DNA of 64,000 nt from positions 723,724 through 787,723 of the forward strand of contig CAWBUS010000008.1 in the NCBI GenBank assembly GCA_963792025.1, in the 5' to 3' direction. A model generated the notes under the pieces. That model had not been told where the DNA came from. It made no database searches and worked only from the letters and a program-made list of their open reading frames with translations. The stretch is from Ginsengibacter sp963792025 (lineage in GTDB: Bacteria > Bacteroidota > Bacteroidia > Chitinophagales > Chitinophagaceae). The position numbers and the translations under genes were made by a program. This document shows, in pieces, positions 1-7,725 of this stretch (the stretch's first letter is position 1; each line of letters opens with the position of its first letter).

Positions 1-296
1 CTTGCTACCTTCTTGCAGCCATGTTGCTAACCGCTGCAACATGCCTGCAACAAAACAGCAAGAAGACAGCCACCATTCAATAAGGAAACAGCCGGAAAAC
101 CTTTCTTTTATATTCCCTTTCTTTTTTAAAAAGCAGGATGAACCTATAGAGTTTGATTTTATACATCGTGTATTGATACGGAAAACCTGCGTAATGATAC
201 TGAGCTTGTTGCTAAAACGCCGCCCGGCAACAATAGGGAAACAATTCAATAAAAAGAATGGCCCTTTTTAGTGATTTGTTGCCGGCATGGGTATAC
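1..296. repeat. Long direct repeat, copy A (cut by the window edge)
   Basis: About 290 bp that recurs at 576-859 with roughly 90 percent identity by eye. Both copies start with the words CTTGCTACCTTCTTGCAGCC and end near GTTGCCGGCATGGGTATAC. An 8-bp stem (CATGTTGC at 20-27, GCAACATG at 36-43) lies near the 5' end. No convincing gene is seen inside. The true left boundary is unknown because the copy begins at base 1. A shorter relative lies at 29534-29678. Confidence 0.85.
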
Positions 297-575
297 ATCC
301 TATATGGATGGTGTATGGATGAAGCATAGCAAAGCTATGGATAGTGTATGGGGAGTGTATGAAATGCATATTTTGCACTTGATGGTCTTCTTGTTCAAAA
401 TTAAAACACTCACGAAGAACGAAAAGAAGCGCCGTTGTTGATGTTTTTAGCGTTGGCTTTGTAGCCGGGCATCACCAACAACAGTATTAAGCCAACTTCA
501 TGTTAGGTGCCCTGCCTGCCATCTATATTCCCTCACGCAAAAAAAACAAATTTGTCCCTCTCTTCTTCGGGAACC

Positions 576-859
576 CTTGCTACCTTCTTGCAGCCATGTT
601 GCTAACTGCTGCAATATGCCTGCAACAAAACAGCAACAAGATAGCCACTATTCAATAAAGAAACTGCCGTAAAACCTTTCTTTTATATTCTTTTAAAAGC
701 AGGATGACCCCATAGAGTTTGATTTTATACATCGTGTATTGATACGGAAAACCTGCGTAATGATACTGAGCTTGTTGCTAAAACGCCACCCGGCAACAAT
801 ATGGAAACAATTCAATAAAAAGAATGGCCGTTAATAATCAGTTGCCGGCATGGGTATAC
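576..859. repeat. Long direct repeat, copy B
   Basis: Second copy of the repeat at 1-296, in the same orientation, with a few substitutions and one deletion in the T-rich stretch. The two copies are separated by about 280 bp of unrelated sequence (297-575), which itself contains short reiterations of GTATGG. Copy B ends about 60 bp upstream of the DUF6266 gene, so it may carry that gene's promoter. Function is unknown. Confidence 0.85.
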
Positions 860-921
860 TCAATTTGCAAACAAAGCAGGCAGCATGGAATTTTTATTTA
901 TTCATTATTAAATCCATTATT

Positions 922-1560
922 ATGGGAACCATTCAAAAAGGAATCCTTGGCGGATTCTCAGGAAAAGTAGGAACCGTTGTAGGCGGAAGCTGGAAAGGCA
1001 TAGACTATATGCGCAGCAAAAGCAACCGCCGCAACGCTAACCCTACCGAAAAGCAACTGGCACAGCAATTAAAGTTTGGGCTTACTATGCGCTTTCTGCA
1101 GCCAATGGCAGGTTTGCTCAAGATCAGCTTTCGCGATTTTGCAATTAAGATGACAGGCATTAACAATGCGCTGGCCTACAACATCAAAAACGCCGTTACG
1201 GGTGTGTATCCATCGTTCGCGATCGATTACGCGCTTACGTTAGTAAGCAGGGGCGACCTTCCAAATGCGCTTGCACCGGCAGTAACATCGGGAGCAGGAA
1301 GCATCCTCACGTTCAGCTGGACCGACAACAGCGGCATGGGTAGTGCCAAAGCAACGGACCAGGCTATTTTGGTGGCCTATTGCCCGGTAAGGCAACAGGC
1401 AATTTACACCACTGCCGGCGGGTTGCGCAGCGCCCTTACAGGTGAACTGAACCTGCTGCCTTTTTCAGGCCTTGCGGTAGAAACCTGGATCGGCTTTATT
1501 GCGGCTGATGGCAGCGGCATCGCCAGCAGCATTTTTACCGGTGAGGTAACGGTGAATTAG
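922..1560 (+). CDS. DUF6266 family protein
   Basis: A protein of 212 residues starting at the ATG at 922. An upstream in-frame ATG at 850 lies in the repeat and adds a tail not expected for the family. The N-terminus MGTIQKGILGGFSGKVGTVV, followed by a W-K-G-I-D-Y-M-R stretch and N-P-T-E-K-Q, is the hallmark of DUF6266. The C-terminal half is rich in Ser, Thr, Gly and Ala and looks like a beta-sandwich. There is no signal peptide or membrane segment. The family is common in Bacteroidota, often in accessory regions, and its role is unknown. Here it stands alone beside the long direct repeats and is followed by a terminator-like hairpin. Family assignment is by recognition of the N-terminal motif; function cannot be stated. 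Confidence 0.85.
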   Translation: MGTIQKGILGGFSGKVGTVVGGSWKGIDYMRSKSNRRNANPTEKQLAQQLKFGLTMRFLQPMAGLLKISFRDFAIKMTGINNALAYNIKNAVTGVYPSFAIDYALTLVSRGDLPNALAPAVTSGAGSILTFSWTDNSGMGSAKATDQAILVAYCPVRQQAIYTTAGGLRSALTGELNLLPFSGLAVETWIGFIAADGSGIASSIFTGEVTVN

Positions 1561-1572
1561 GCTCAGTTATTG

Positions 1573-1600
1573 AAGGGCCGGCCCGGGACGGCTCTTTATT
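1573..1600 (+). terminator. Probable intrinsic terminator after the DUF6266 gene
   Basis: Stem AAGGGCCG (1573-1580) pairs with CGGCTCTT (1589-1596) with one G-T wobble around an 8-nt loop. It is followed by a short T-rich stretch and lies 12 bp after the stop codon. The T-tract is weak. Confidence 0.6.
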
Positions 1601-1613
1601 AATTACATCATGA

Positions 1614-1868
1614 ATGCGTTCAAAGAAAATACCAATAAGCATTACATTTCATCATACCCTTCGCCTGGACTATAACGGCAAGCGGGTACCCGAAAAAATT
1701 ATTAAAATGAATATGCCGGCGCCCAAAGGCGCTTTAATAGTAACGGCTATGTCGCTGGAATATACCACCAGTAAAAACGGGCTGATGGAAAAATGCACCG
1801 ATAAAAGATTTATGCCTGCAGGTGTGGTGAATGTATTGTATGTGTGGGCGGGAATATGTTTTCTATGA
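1614..1868 (+). pseudogene. Remnant of an unrecognised gene
   Basis: The frame from about 1614 has coding-like composition in its middle (about 1650-1830) and encodes stretches such as KGALIVTAMSLEYTTSKNG. There is no good start, the end (around 1840-1870) runs into low-quality sequence, and an ATG at 1610 in another frame runs only about 20 codons. I read it as a decayed or truncated gene, possibly from the same accessory cassette as the DUF6266 gene. Its parent family is not recognised. Stretch 1869-2000 holds nothing else that I can see. Confidence 0.3.
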
Positions 1869-2000
1869 CCGGCAATAAATAAATATGTGTTTTTACCTGC
1901 AATTAGTTTTATCTTTTCAAATAAAGATTAATAAATTTAATGCCAACGAAAGCATATAATGAAAATATAATTACTGCTTAACTGTTAAACCAATAATTAT

Positions 2001-2522
2001 ATGGGAAATAGTTTTTTCGTATACCTGCAACAGTTAGAAATGATGGCTTTCTTTTCAGGCTATCCTTTAGTTTATGCTATCATAATTTATTTCGCAGGAA
2101 ATAAAAGATCAAAAAATAATTTTAAAGCCAGGATGGTTTCAGTTTTACCTTTTGGCTATGCGCTTATAGGAACGCTCTACCTGGGACTTCAATTAAAAAA
2201 ATTATATTTTAACTACTCAACCGGAAATATAAAACAAATGATGCATCTGCCCTGGCTAATGGCCTGGGCGCTTCTTTCCATAATCTTCTGGATACCTGCC
2301 ATCAACAAAAAAAAAGTGTTAAGCTTACTTCACAGCCTTGTATTCTTTTTCTTCTTGCTGAAGGACATCGTATTACAATACACGTCTTCAGCCGACGAAA
2401 ATGTTTTAAAAAACGATATGAGAATATATACGATCAGCCTGCTTTTAAATCTTGGAGCATTTATACTAATGTTATTATTATCCCTTTTTGTCTTACTAAA
2501 CAAAAACAAAAATCAATCGTAA
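2001..2522 (+). CDS. Small polytopic membrane protein of unknown function
   Basis: A 173-residue protein with four to five predicted membrane segments (about residues 15-32, 45-65, 83-100, 105-125 and 145-167). The ATG at 2001 is preceded by an A-rich leader typical of this group. The short loops and the Lys/Asn-rich C-terminal tail (NKNKNQS) suggest a cytoplasmic C-terminus. It is not obviously co-transcribed with its neighbours: a remnant lies upstream and a regulated promoter region downstream. I do not recognise the family, and no enzymatic motif is visible. Confidence 0.65.
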   Translation: MGNSFFVYLQQLEMMAFFSGYPLVYAIIIYFAGNKRSKNNFKARMVSVLPFGYALIGTLYLGLQLKKLYFNYSTGNIKQMMHLPWLMAWALLSIIFWIPAINKKKVLSLLHSLVFFFFLLKDIVLQYTSSADENVLKNDMRIYTISLLLNLGAFILMLLLSLFVLLNKNKNQS

Positions 2523-2640
2523 ACTGCGTTTAATGGTTGCTGTTAGTAATATTAATTTCCCCGATATTATGTAAACTGCAACGGCCTGCATAGTTGATGT
2601 TATTATCATGTTTCCTTTCAAGGCATGTCTCTCTTGCCTA

Positions 2641-2707
2641 TGTGACAAAAGTCACACAATTGGTTGACTACAGTCATAAGAATATAAAAACGACCTATAT
2701 AGTTTCG
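2641..2707 (+). promoter_or_regulatory. Crp/Fnr-type operators and -7 element upstream of redox module A
   Basis: TGTGACAAAAGTCACA at 2641-2656 is a perfect inverted repeat matching TGTGA-N6-TCACA. A second one, TGACTACAGTCA, lies at 2665-2676. Both share the core TGAC-N4-GTCA. At 2700-2707 TAGTTTCG resembles the Bacteroidota -7 element TAnnTTTG, 24 bp beyond the second palindrome and about 37 bp before the start codon at 2744. The spacing fits binding by an activator of the Crp/Fnr superfamily upstream of the promoter. The regulator itself is not in the window. Confidence 0.65.
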
Positions 2708-2743
2708 TGCTTTCATTAAATTATTCAAACGTAAAAATATAAT

Positions 2744-3545
2744 ATGAAACTGCTCAACAACAAAACACTGTCTATTAATCGCCATAATTTTAATAAGCGG
2801 CTATGGCTATATTGCCAGTTGCACCCATAAAGACTTAGTGCTTCCTGATGTATCTACCGGTACTGTCGTTATTAATCGTGGCAACGCTTCCTTCGTGCCG
2901 GGAACCGAGACTAAGGGCGATACCACACAATGGAAACTAGACCAGGTGCACTCCAATGTACAATGGGCAGGAAACTACCTGGAACAAGGCGCTTTATTAA
3001 CCGGTAGATTTAATATGTTTGGAATGAACAGCATTCCTGCATCTGCAAAGCAACTATATGTAACAACCGGCCAACCCGTACTGGATACTTCATGGGCTTT
3101 CTATGAAAACGATCCGACAAAAACTTATTTTGCGGGCTATGTTCAAATGAATACATCCAATACCGGCGAACCCGGAAGAGACGGAGGGTGCTATTTGGGT
3201 TATGTATCTGCACCCAAAATAATAACCGGCTCCCAAAACCTGCAGGACTCTAACGTAGCTGTTATCAGAACTACCAAAGTGGAACTTGACCCCAAAAGCC
3301 CCGGCTATATTGTTACCATGGTAATGAGTTGGAAGGGTTTACTTTCCGCTCCCCATGATACAACAATTAATGGTACACTTTCTTATGTAAAAAGATCAAC
3401 CATTGGTGCAGGTACGGCATCAGCTTATGATGTATTTGGTTTGCAATTAAACTTTCAGTTCAACTGCAGATCTTTCGGGATGACCACGGCTGAAATATCA
3501 GATATTATTTCGGTTCAGTGTAACATGAATTTCAATAATAAATAA
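2744..3545 (+). pseudogene. YceI-like lipoprotein, frameshifted in the signal peptide
   Basis: The mature part (frame from GTG 2838) begins after an in-frame lipobox, G-Y-I-A-S-C-T-H-K-D, encoded just upstream. The residues W-K-L-D-Q-V-H-S-N-V-Q-W and the later G-R-F-N-M-F-G resemble the start of the YceI beta-barrel fold, which binds isoprenoid lipids such as quinones. The expected start ATG at 2744 encodes MKLLNNKTL but is out of frame. Removing one base in CTGTCTATT (about 2768-2776) joins it to L-L-I-A-I-I-L-I-S-G and gives a normal lipoprotein signal. The lipobox closely parallels that of the gene at 5918 (G-Y-W-V-S-C-T-K-H-D). First gene of module A, 21 bp before the heme lipoprotein gene. 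Either a real mutation or a base-call error. Confidence 0.6.
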
Positions 3546-3566
3546 TCACCCAAAAATATAATTATA

Positions 3567-3941
3567 ATGAAAAGATTATTAATATATGCGGGGTTACTGT
3601 TCTCTGTCAGTCTTGTGTTGAGCAGTTGCTACAAAGATGTGATTCTACCGGCAGTTGCTAACACCAAGCCGCCTCAATATGTAAGTTTTAGCAGCGACCT
3701 CCAACCCATTTTTACTACCAACTGTGCTTTGTCCGGTTGTCATGTAAAGGGATCCCAACAGCCCTATTTAAGTGCCGATGTTTCTTATCAGCAACTTTTG
3801 GGAGGATTTGTCAACACCATAAAACCAGACCAAAGTGAAATTTATATTCAAATTAATGGAAACATGCAAGTGCACATTCCCAATGCTGACGACAGGCAAA
3901 AAATTTATGACTGGATAAGAAATGGCGCTCCTAACAATTAA
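3567..3941 (+). CDS. Heme-type lipoprotein with CX4CH motif (module A)
   Basis: A 124-residue protein with a lipoprotein signal (lipobox around V-L-S-S-C, Cys about residue 21). The mature part contains F-S-S-D-L-Q-P-I-F-T-T-N followed by C-A-L-S-G-C-H, a CX4CH variant of the heme c motif, and ends in D-R-Q-K-I-Y-D-W-I-R-N-G-A, the usual C-terminal helix of small cytochrome-like lipoproteins. It probably sits on the periplasmic or outer face of a membrane and carries electrons. A clear counterpart with the same motif lies at 7318. It is placed between the YceI-like lipoprotein and the DUF5777 barrel, 24 bp before the latter's start. Whether CX4CH really holds heme here is inference. Confidence 0.75.
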   Translation: MKRLLIYAGLLFSVSLVLSSCYKDVILPAVANTKPPQYVSFSSDLQPIFTTNCALSGCHVKGSQQPYLSADVSYQQLLGGFVNTIKPDQSEIYIQINGNMQVHIPNADDRQKIYDWIRNGAPNN

Positions 3942-3965
3942 GTGATCCTAAAAAAAATTAATCAA

Positions 3966-4946
3966 ATGAAAAGAATTATTTATACATCAAAAAGGCATCT
4001 GGTATTTTGCTCTTACCTGGTTGTTTCACTGTTTTTGGTGAACAGCGCCTGTTTTGCCCAAGACGACAGTACCGCTTCCGCAACACAAACAGAGGCACCG
4101 GTTCCAATGAAGCACAAACCCGTAAAAAATACATTTAACAGTGTGTGGATATTTGATGATCAAACTGTGATGGTTCCTGTAAAAGGAACATTTGAATCGG
4201 ACATTCAGCACCGGTTTGGAACAGTTGAAAATGGTCCAAAAGATGTTTGGGGCCTTTACGCTTCGGCTAATATGCGTCTCGGCTTTAATTATTCCCCCAT
4301 TAAAAACTTGTATCTTGGCTTTGGACTTGCAAAGAACAATTTGCTTTGGGATGGAAGCGCAAAATATGCTATCATAAAACAAACAAAAAGCAAATACCCG
4401 GTAAGCGTTACCTACTATGGAAATATAGGTTACAAGTCGGTCGCAGATCCAAACCACTTTCTCTTTACTTATCAAACAGAACGCCTGTCATTTTTCAATG
4501 AGTTGTTAGTTGCCAGGAAGGTTTCTGATAAATTCTCGGTACAGGTTGGGGCAAGTATATCCCATCAAAATTCAGTTCCGGGTTATTATGCTCAAAAAGA
4601 CACCACCACATTCGTATACAAAAAACAGAAGTTCGACATGTTTACGGCTTCTGTTTGCGCCAGGTACCAGCTAACGGAAGTGACTACACTTATTGTCGAT
4701 TATGATCAGCCTCTTACAAGGTTTCCTACGGATAACCCGCACCCAAACCTGGCTTTCGGTTTTGAGTTTAATACCAGTGGCCACACTTTCCAGTTGTTCG
4801 CAGGAAACTATTCGCTCCTGAACCCACAACAAAATAGTCTATACAATGCAAACAACCCGTTTGGATTTAAGCAGACAGGTGGAACAAAAGTGAAGGGTGG
4901 TCAATTCTTAATTGGTTTTAATATTACGAGGTTGTGGAACTTTTAA
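3966..4946 (+). CDS. DUF5777 family outer-membrane beta-barrel protein (module A)
   Basis: A 326-residue protein starting at the ATG at 3966; a GTG at 3942 directly after the upstream stop is less likely because the signal peptide begins at MKRIIYTSKRHL. The signal ends near C-F-A-Q-D. The mature protein shows alternating hydrophobic strands and the family features D-D-Q-T-V-M-V-P-V-K-G-T-F-E, I-Q-H-R-F-G and D-N-P-H-P-N, and ends in F-N-I-T-R-L-W-N-F with a terminal Phe as in outer-membrane barrels. It resembles the product at 7726 along its whole length. In Bacteroidota such barrels often neighbour cytochrome lipoproteins. A possible role is a pore or sleeve for the adjacent lipoprotein. 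Confidence 0.75.
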   Translation: MKRIIYTSKRHLVFCSYLVVSLFLVNSACFAQDDSTASATQTEAPVPMKHKPVKNTFNSVWIFDDQTVMVPVKGTFESDIQHRFGTVENGPKDVWGLYASANMRLGFNYSPIKNLYLGFGLAKNNLLWDGSAKYAIIKQTKSKYPVSVTYYGNIGYKSVADPNHFLFTYQTERLSFFNELLVARKVSDKFSVQVGASISHQNSVPGYYAQKDTTTFVYKKQKFDMFTASVCARYQLTEVTTLIVDYDQPLTRFPTDNPHPNLAFGFEFNTSGHTFQLFAGNYSLLNPQQNSLYNANNPFGFKQTGGTKVKGGQFLIGFNITRLWNF

Positions 4947-4987
4947 TTGTGTAAAGTTTTTTTTAAACTGAGAATCAAAAACTACCG

Positions 4988-5027
4988 GAACCCTCAATTG
5001 AATTTCAATTCAGGGTTCTTTATTTTT
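4988..5027 (+). terminator. Strong intrinsic terminator of module A
   Basis: GAACCCT (4988-4994) pairs with AGGGTTC (5012-5018). Inside, AATTGAA continues the helix after a single C-C mismatch, giving about 14 pairs around one unpaired base. It is followed by TTTATTTTTATC. It lies 42 bp after the DUF5777 stop and so closes the module A transcript. Confidence 0.85.
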
Positions 5028-5112
5028 ATCATAGCTTGCCCCGAAAAATATGGCTCTTATGTTACCAGCCATAAGCATAACATTTGTGTGGAAAGTTTTC
5101 AGATATCCTTAA

Positions 5113-5646
5113 ATGAATAAGAACTTCACTATAATCTTCTCTCGCCCAATTGTGATGGGGAGCATATTGGCAATTTTCCTGCTTAGCTCGTCATGTTCGG
5201 AAAGCGTTAAAAAAAATAATAATCAACAAGAAGCAAAAAGCACTAAAACAAAGCCGCCAATTATAAAAAAGCCCGCGTCCAGTTTTAATGATACCATCCT
5301 TGTTAGAAATAAATCTGCTGTGTTCTATAGTCCTGATTCGCTGCAAATGGAAAAAATAAAAGCAGTAAATGAAAAAGCGATTTTCGATATGCTTACACAC
5401 GATTGTCATTATCAAATGCAAAATGCAAGGATAGTAATTAAAAAATATTGGCCGCAATTACATATTGTTGAAGCCACCAAAGCCCGATACATTTTATTTG
5501 TAAAAACAGATGAAACCAAAGTGTGCATCGACTTAAATGACAAAAATGATATATGCGGCTTATTTCTTTTTGACACTAAAAAAAATCCGGTACTTGTTGA
5601 TATGCCAAATATTGATACAGAGCTTGGATTTTATTTTTCCAAATAG
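5113..5646 (+). CDS. Small lipoprotein of unknown function
   Basis: A 177-residue protein with a lipoprotein signal (hydrophobic core to L-S-S-S-C, Cys about residue 28) followed by a low-complexity Lys/Asn/Thr-rich linker to about residue 55. The globular part includes D-M-L-T-H-D-C-H-Y and K-Y-W-P-Q-L-H-I-V-E-A and ends in D-T-E-L-G-F-Y-F-S-K. I do not recognise the family. It is transcribed alone between the module A terminator and the module B promoter, so it may be unrelated to the redox genes or expressed from its own promoter at 5040-5110. Lipoprotein nature is well supported; function is unknown. Confidence 0.65.
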   Translation: MNKNFTIIFSRPIVMGSILAIFLLSSSCSESVKKNNNQQEAKSTKTKPPIIKKPASSFNDTILVRNKSAVFYSPDSLQMEKIKAVNEKAIFDMLTHDCHYQMQNARIVIKKYWPQLHIVEATKARYILFVKTDETKVCIDLNDKNDICGLFLFDTKKNPVLVDMPNIDTELGFYFSK

Positions 5647-5789
5647 TTTGGTTGGCCTATCTAACTGTAAAGACTATACGCACAAATTCGCTTTCGCTGC
5701 AGCCTCTCCAATAAATTCTGAATGGTACGCGACAATTAGCGCGCTACACCGCTCATGATTTTTTCAACTTGCTATCGACATTTTGCTTA

Positions 5790-5854
5790 TGATTACAATC
5801 ACATGTATGAATGATTAAACTCAGAAAATTTCATTTTGGGCATATTTACTTTCG
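5790..5854 (+). promoter_or_regulatory. Fnr-type operator and -7 element upstream of redox module B
   Basis: TGATTACAATCA at 5790-5801 is a perfect inverted repeat with the Fnr-like core TGAT-N4-ATCA. TACTTTCG at 5847-5854 resembles the -7 element and shares TTTCGTGC with the module A promoter. The operator ends 46 bp before the -7 element, close to the 44 bp seen for the distal operator of module A. This suggests that both modules answer to the same or related Crp/Fnr-family regulators. Confidence 0.55.
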
Positions 5855-5917
5855 TGCATTATAAAAAAGCAATCATTTCCTAACTGCTTAAAAAATTAGA
5901 TTAACAAAACCATTCAT

Positions 5918-7276
5918 ATGAAAATGTTTCAACAAAAGTCCTTTTGGATTTTAACTTCCGTAGTTCTATTTGTAGGTTATTGGGTAAGCTGTACCAAGCA
6001 CGACCAGGTTCTTGTAGTAAACAGCACCCCGGATAATTCAACCGTCCTTCAGTCAATTAAAACAAGTACTCCACCAACGATCGACGGTACCATTGACGCC
6101 TCATGGGACAATGCGCCAAAACTGAATGTTTTACCCACAGTACCCGATCCTGGAAATGGATTATTTTCAGGTTATAGTGGCCAGCAATATCCCGCAACAG
6201 TTCGTTCTATGTACGATGACCAAAACATCTACTTCTTAGTTGAAATTAAAGATGCAAACCAGAGTGTAAATGTATCCCCCTGGTATTTTAATTCTGCTGC
6301 CAATGGCGGTGGTAAAACAGGATGGGCAAAAGAACCAAACAGTGACACTTATGATGCCAATGGCGTTTTAACCAGGCCCGGTATGGGCGAAGACAGGGTT
6401 GCCATGCTTTGGAACATTGATAATTCAACACCAAAATTCATTACGCAAACCTGCTATGCAAGCTGCCATATATTTACTCCTTATACAGATTACTCTAAAA
6501 ATCCACCAGTGTATACAGCTAATGCAAGCGGTAACCACTATACAAATGGCGCTTCAGAAAAAATTGATATGTGGTGGGGCCGCCTGGGATATATGAGTAA
6601 AGATGCATCATTACATTTTATGGATGATAACTACCAGGATTGGGCTGGTGGGCCAACTTATACCAACGTTACAGGTGGAAATGGAAATGGACGACATGTG
6701 GATGGTATCGTTCCTGACGGCACTTATTCTTCAACATGGCCTAACAGACCCAATTATACAACATCTCCAACTCAGGGTGAGGTTAGTAATTCTCAAAACT
6801 TAAAATTAAACGGTACAGGCCCATCAGTAGCAGTGCCTATTTGGGTAATGCCCGGATCAAAAAATGCCGGCTATATCTTAGTAGCAGATACTGCAAACGG
6901 AACAGCTAAGAAAGTGACGGAAGTAGATTCATCGGGCGTTTTAACATTGAGCGACGGAACGACAATTGATCCAAATGTTGGAACAGACTATCAAAGAACA
7001 GGTGATGCTGTTACCGGGCCTACTGCAGCAAATTCGATCCCTTCCTACATTGGTGTTCCGCTGATTGGCGGAAGAGCTGACATTACAGGAGCAGCATCGT
7101 ATACCGCAGGTGGCTGGATCGTTGAATATAAACGTGCGTTAAAAACAGGAGATCAATTGAAACAGGACATCGACTTTTCAAGCCTGCAAGACCAGGTATT
7201 TGGTATGGCTATCTGGAATAATTCAAATTACCAACATGGCATTCAGCCAAATTTAACCCTCACATTTAAGAAATAA
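5918..7276 (+). CDS. Ethylbenzene-dehydrogenase/CBM9-like heme-binding lipoprotein (module B)
   Basis: A 452-residue lipoprotein (lipobox G-Y-W-V-S-C, Cys about residue 25). The mature protein opens with P-P-T-I-D-G-T-I-D-A-S-W-D-N-A-P and continues with V-R-S-M-Y-D-D-Q-N-I-Y-F-L-V-E-I-K-D, typical of the EB_dh (PF09459) / CBM9-like beta-sandwich that binds heme b in ethylbenzene and dimethylsulfide dehydrogenase gamma subunits. A C-Y-A-S-C-H (CX3CH) motif near residue 187 is common in cytochrome-linked members. The end (W-I-V-E-Y-K-R-A-L-K-T-G-D) also fits. It opens the long module B operon behind an Fnr-type operator. Probable role: electron-carrying lipoprotein. The molybdenum subunit that normally partners this fold is absent from the window. 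Confidence 0.8.
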   Translation: MKMFQQKSFWILTSVVLFVGYWVSCTKHDQVLVVNSTPDNSTVLQSIKTSTPPTIDGTIDASWDNAPKLNVLPTVPDPGNGLFSGYSGQQYPATVRSMYDDQNIYFLVEIKDANQSVNVSPWYFNSAANGGGKTGWAKEPNSDTYDANGVLTRPGMGEDRVAMLWNIDNSTPKFITQTCYASCHIFTPYTDYSKNPPVYTANASGNHYTNGASEKIDMWWGRLGYMSKDASLHFMDDNYQDWAGGPTYTNVTGGNGNGRHVDGIVPDGTYSSTWPNRPNYTTSPTQGEVSNSQNLKLNGTGPSVAVPIWVMPGSKNAGYILVADTANGTAKKVTEVDSSGVLTLSDGTTIDPNVGTDYQRTGDAVTGPTAANSIPSYIGVPLIGGRADITGAASYTAGGWIVEYKRALKTGDQLKQDIDFSSLQDQVFGMAIWNNSNYQHGIQPNLTLTFKK

Positions 7277-7317
7277 TATTTGACTGTTCTTTCAATACTT
7301 AAACTAAAACAAAGACC

Positions 7318-7716
7318 ATGTCGAAGATAATAACAGGAATAGGATTGATATTTATTATTACGTTGGTTATTACAATAGCCGGTTGTTCTAAAACAACAAC
7401 AGTAATAATAGATAACTCTCCTGCCATAACAGAAACAGTACAATTTTCTAAAACTATTGCACCGATATTAACGCAAAGTTGCACAGCAAGCGGGTGTCAC
7501 GGCGGTAGCGTCGCTCCCAATTTAACTGCAGCGAACGCATATAATTCTTTAAAAACAGGTAACTATATTAATACGGCAACGCCTGCATCCAGCTTAGTAT
7601 ACCTATGGCTTACAGGCAAAGAATCCGCAACGATGCCATTAGGAGGCGCCAACAACCCATCAAACATAAATGCTTTAATACTTGCCTGGATTAAACAAGG
7701 CGCCAAAAACAATTAA
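7318..7716 (+). CDS. Heme-type lipoprotein with CX4CH motif (module B)
   Basis: A 132-residue lipoprotein (lipobox T-I-A-G-C, Cys about residue 23). The mature part has V-Q-F-S-K-T-I-A-P-I-L-T-Q-S followed by C-T-A-S-G-C-H, then A-T-M-P-L-G-G that could supply the distal Met ligand, and ends in I-L-A-W-I-K-Q-G-A-K-N-N. It is the counterpart of the product at 3567: same length, same motif spacing and same C-terminal helix. It lies 41 bp after the EB_dh-like gene and only 9 bp before the DUF5777 gene. A periplasmic or outer-membrane electron carrier is the likely role. Confidence 0.75.
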   Translation: MSKIITGIGLIFIITLVITIAGCSKTTTVIIDNSPAITETVQFSKTIAPILTQSCTASGCHGGSVAPNLTAANAYNSLKTGNYINTATPASSLVYLWLTGKESATMPLGGANNPSNINALILAWIKQGAKNN

Positions 7717-7725
7717 AAAATAATT

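Noticed and set aside
2..271. Open frame of 89 codons inside the first long repeat
   Set aside because: The second repeat copy breaks the frame by deletion and stops, and the composition is not coding-like.
922..1560. Phage structural protein
   Set aside because: DUF6266 proteins can look phage-like by composition, but no other phage gene is near and the N-terminal family motif is clear.
4026..4475. Minus-strand frame of 149 codons opposite the DUF5777 gene
   Set aside because: It is the shadow of a well-supported barrel gene with signal peptide and family motifs on the plus strand.
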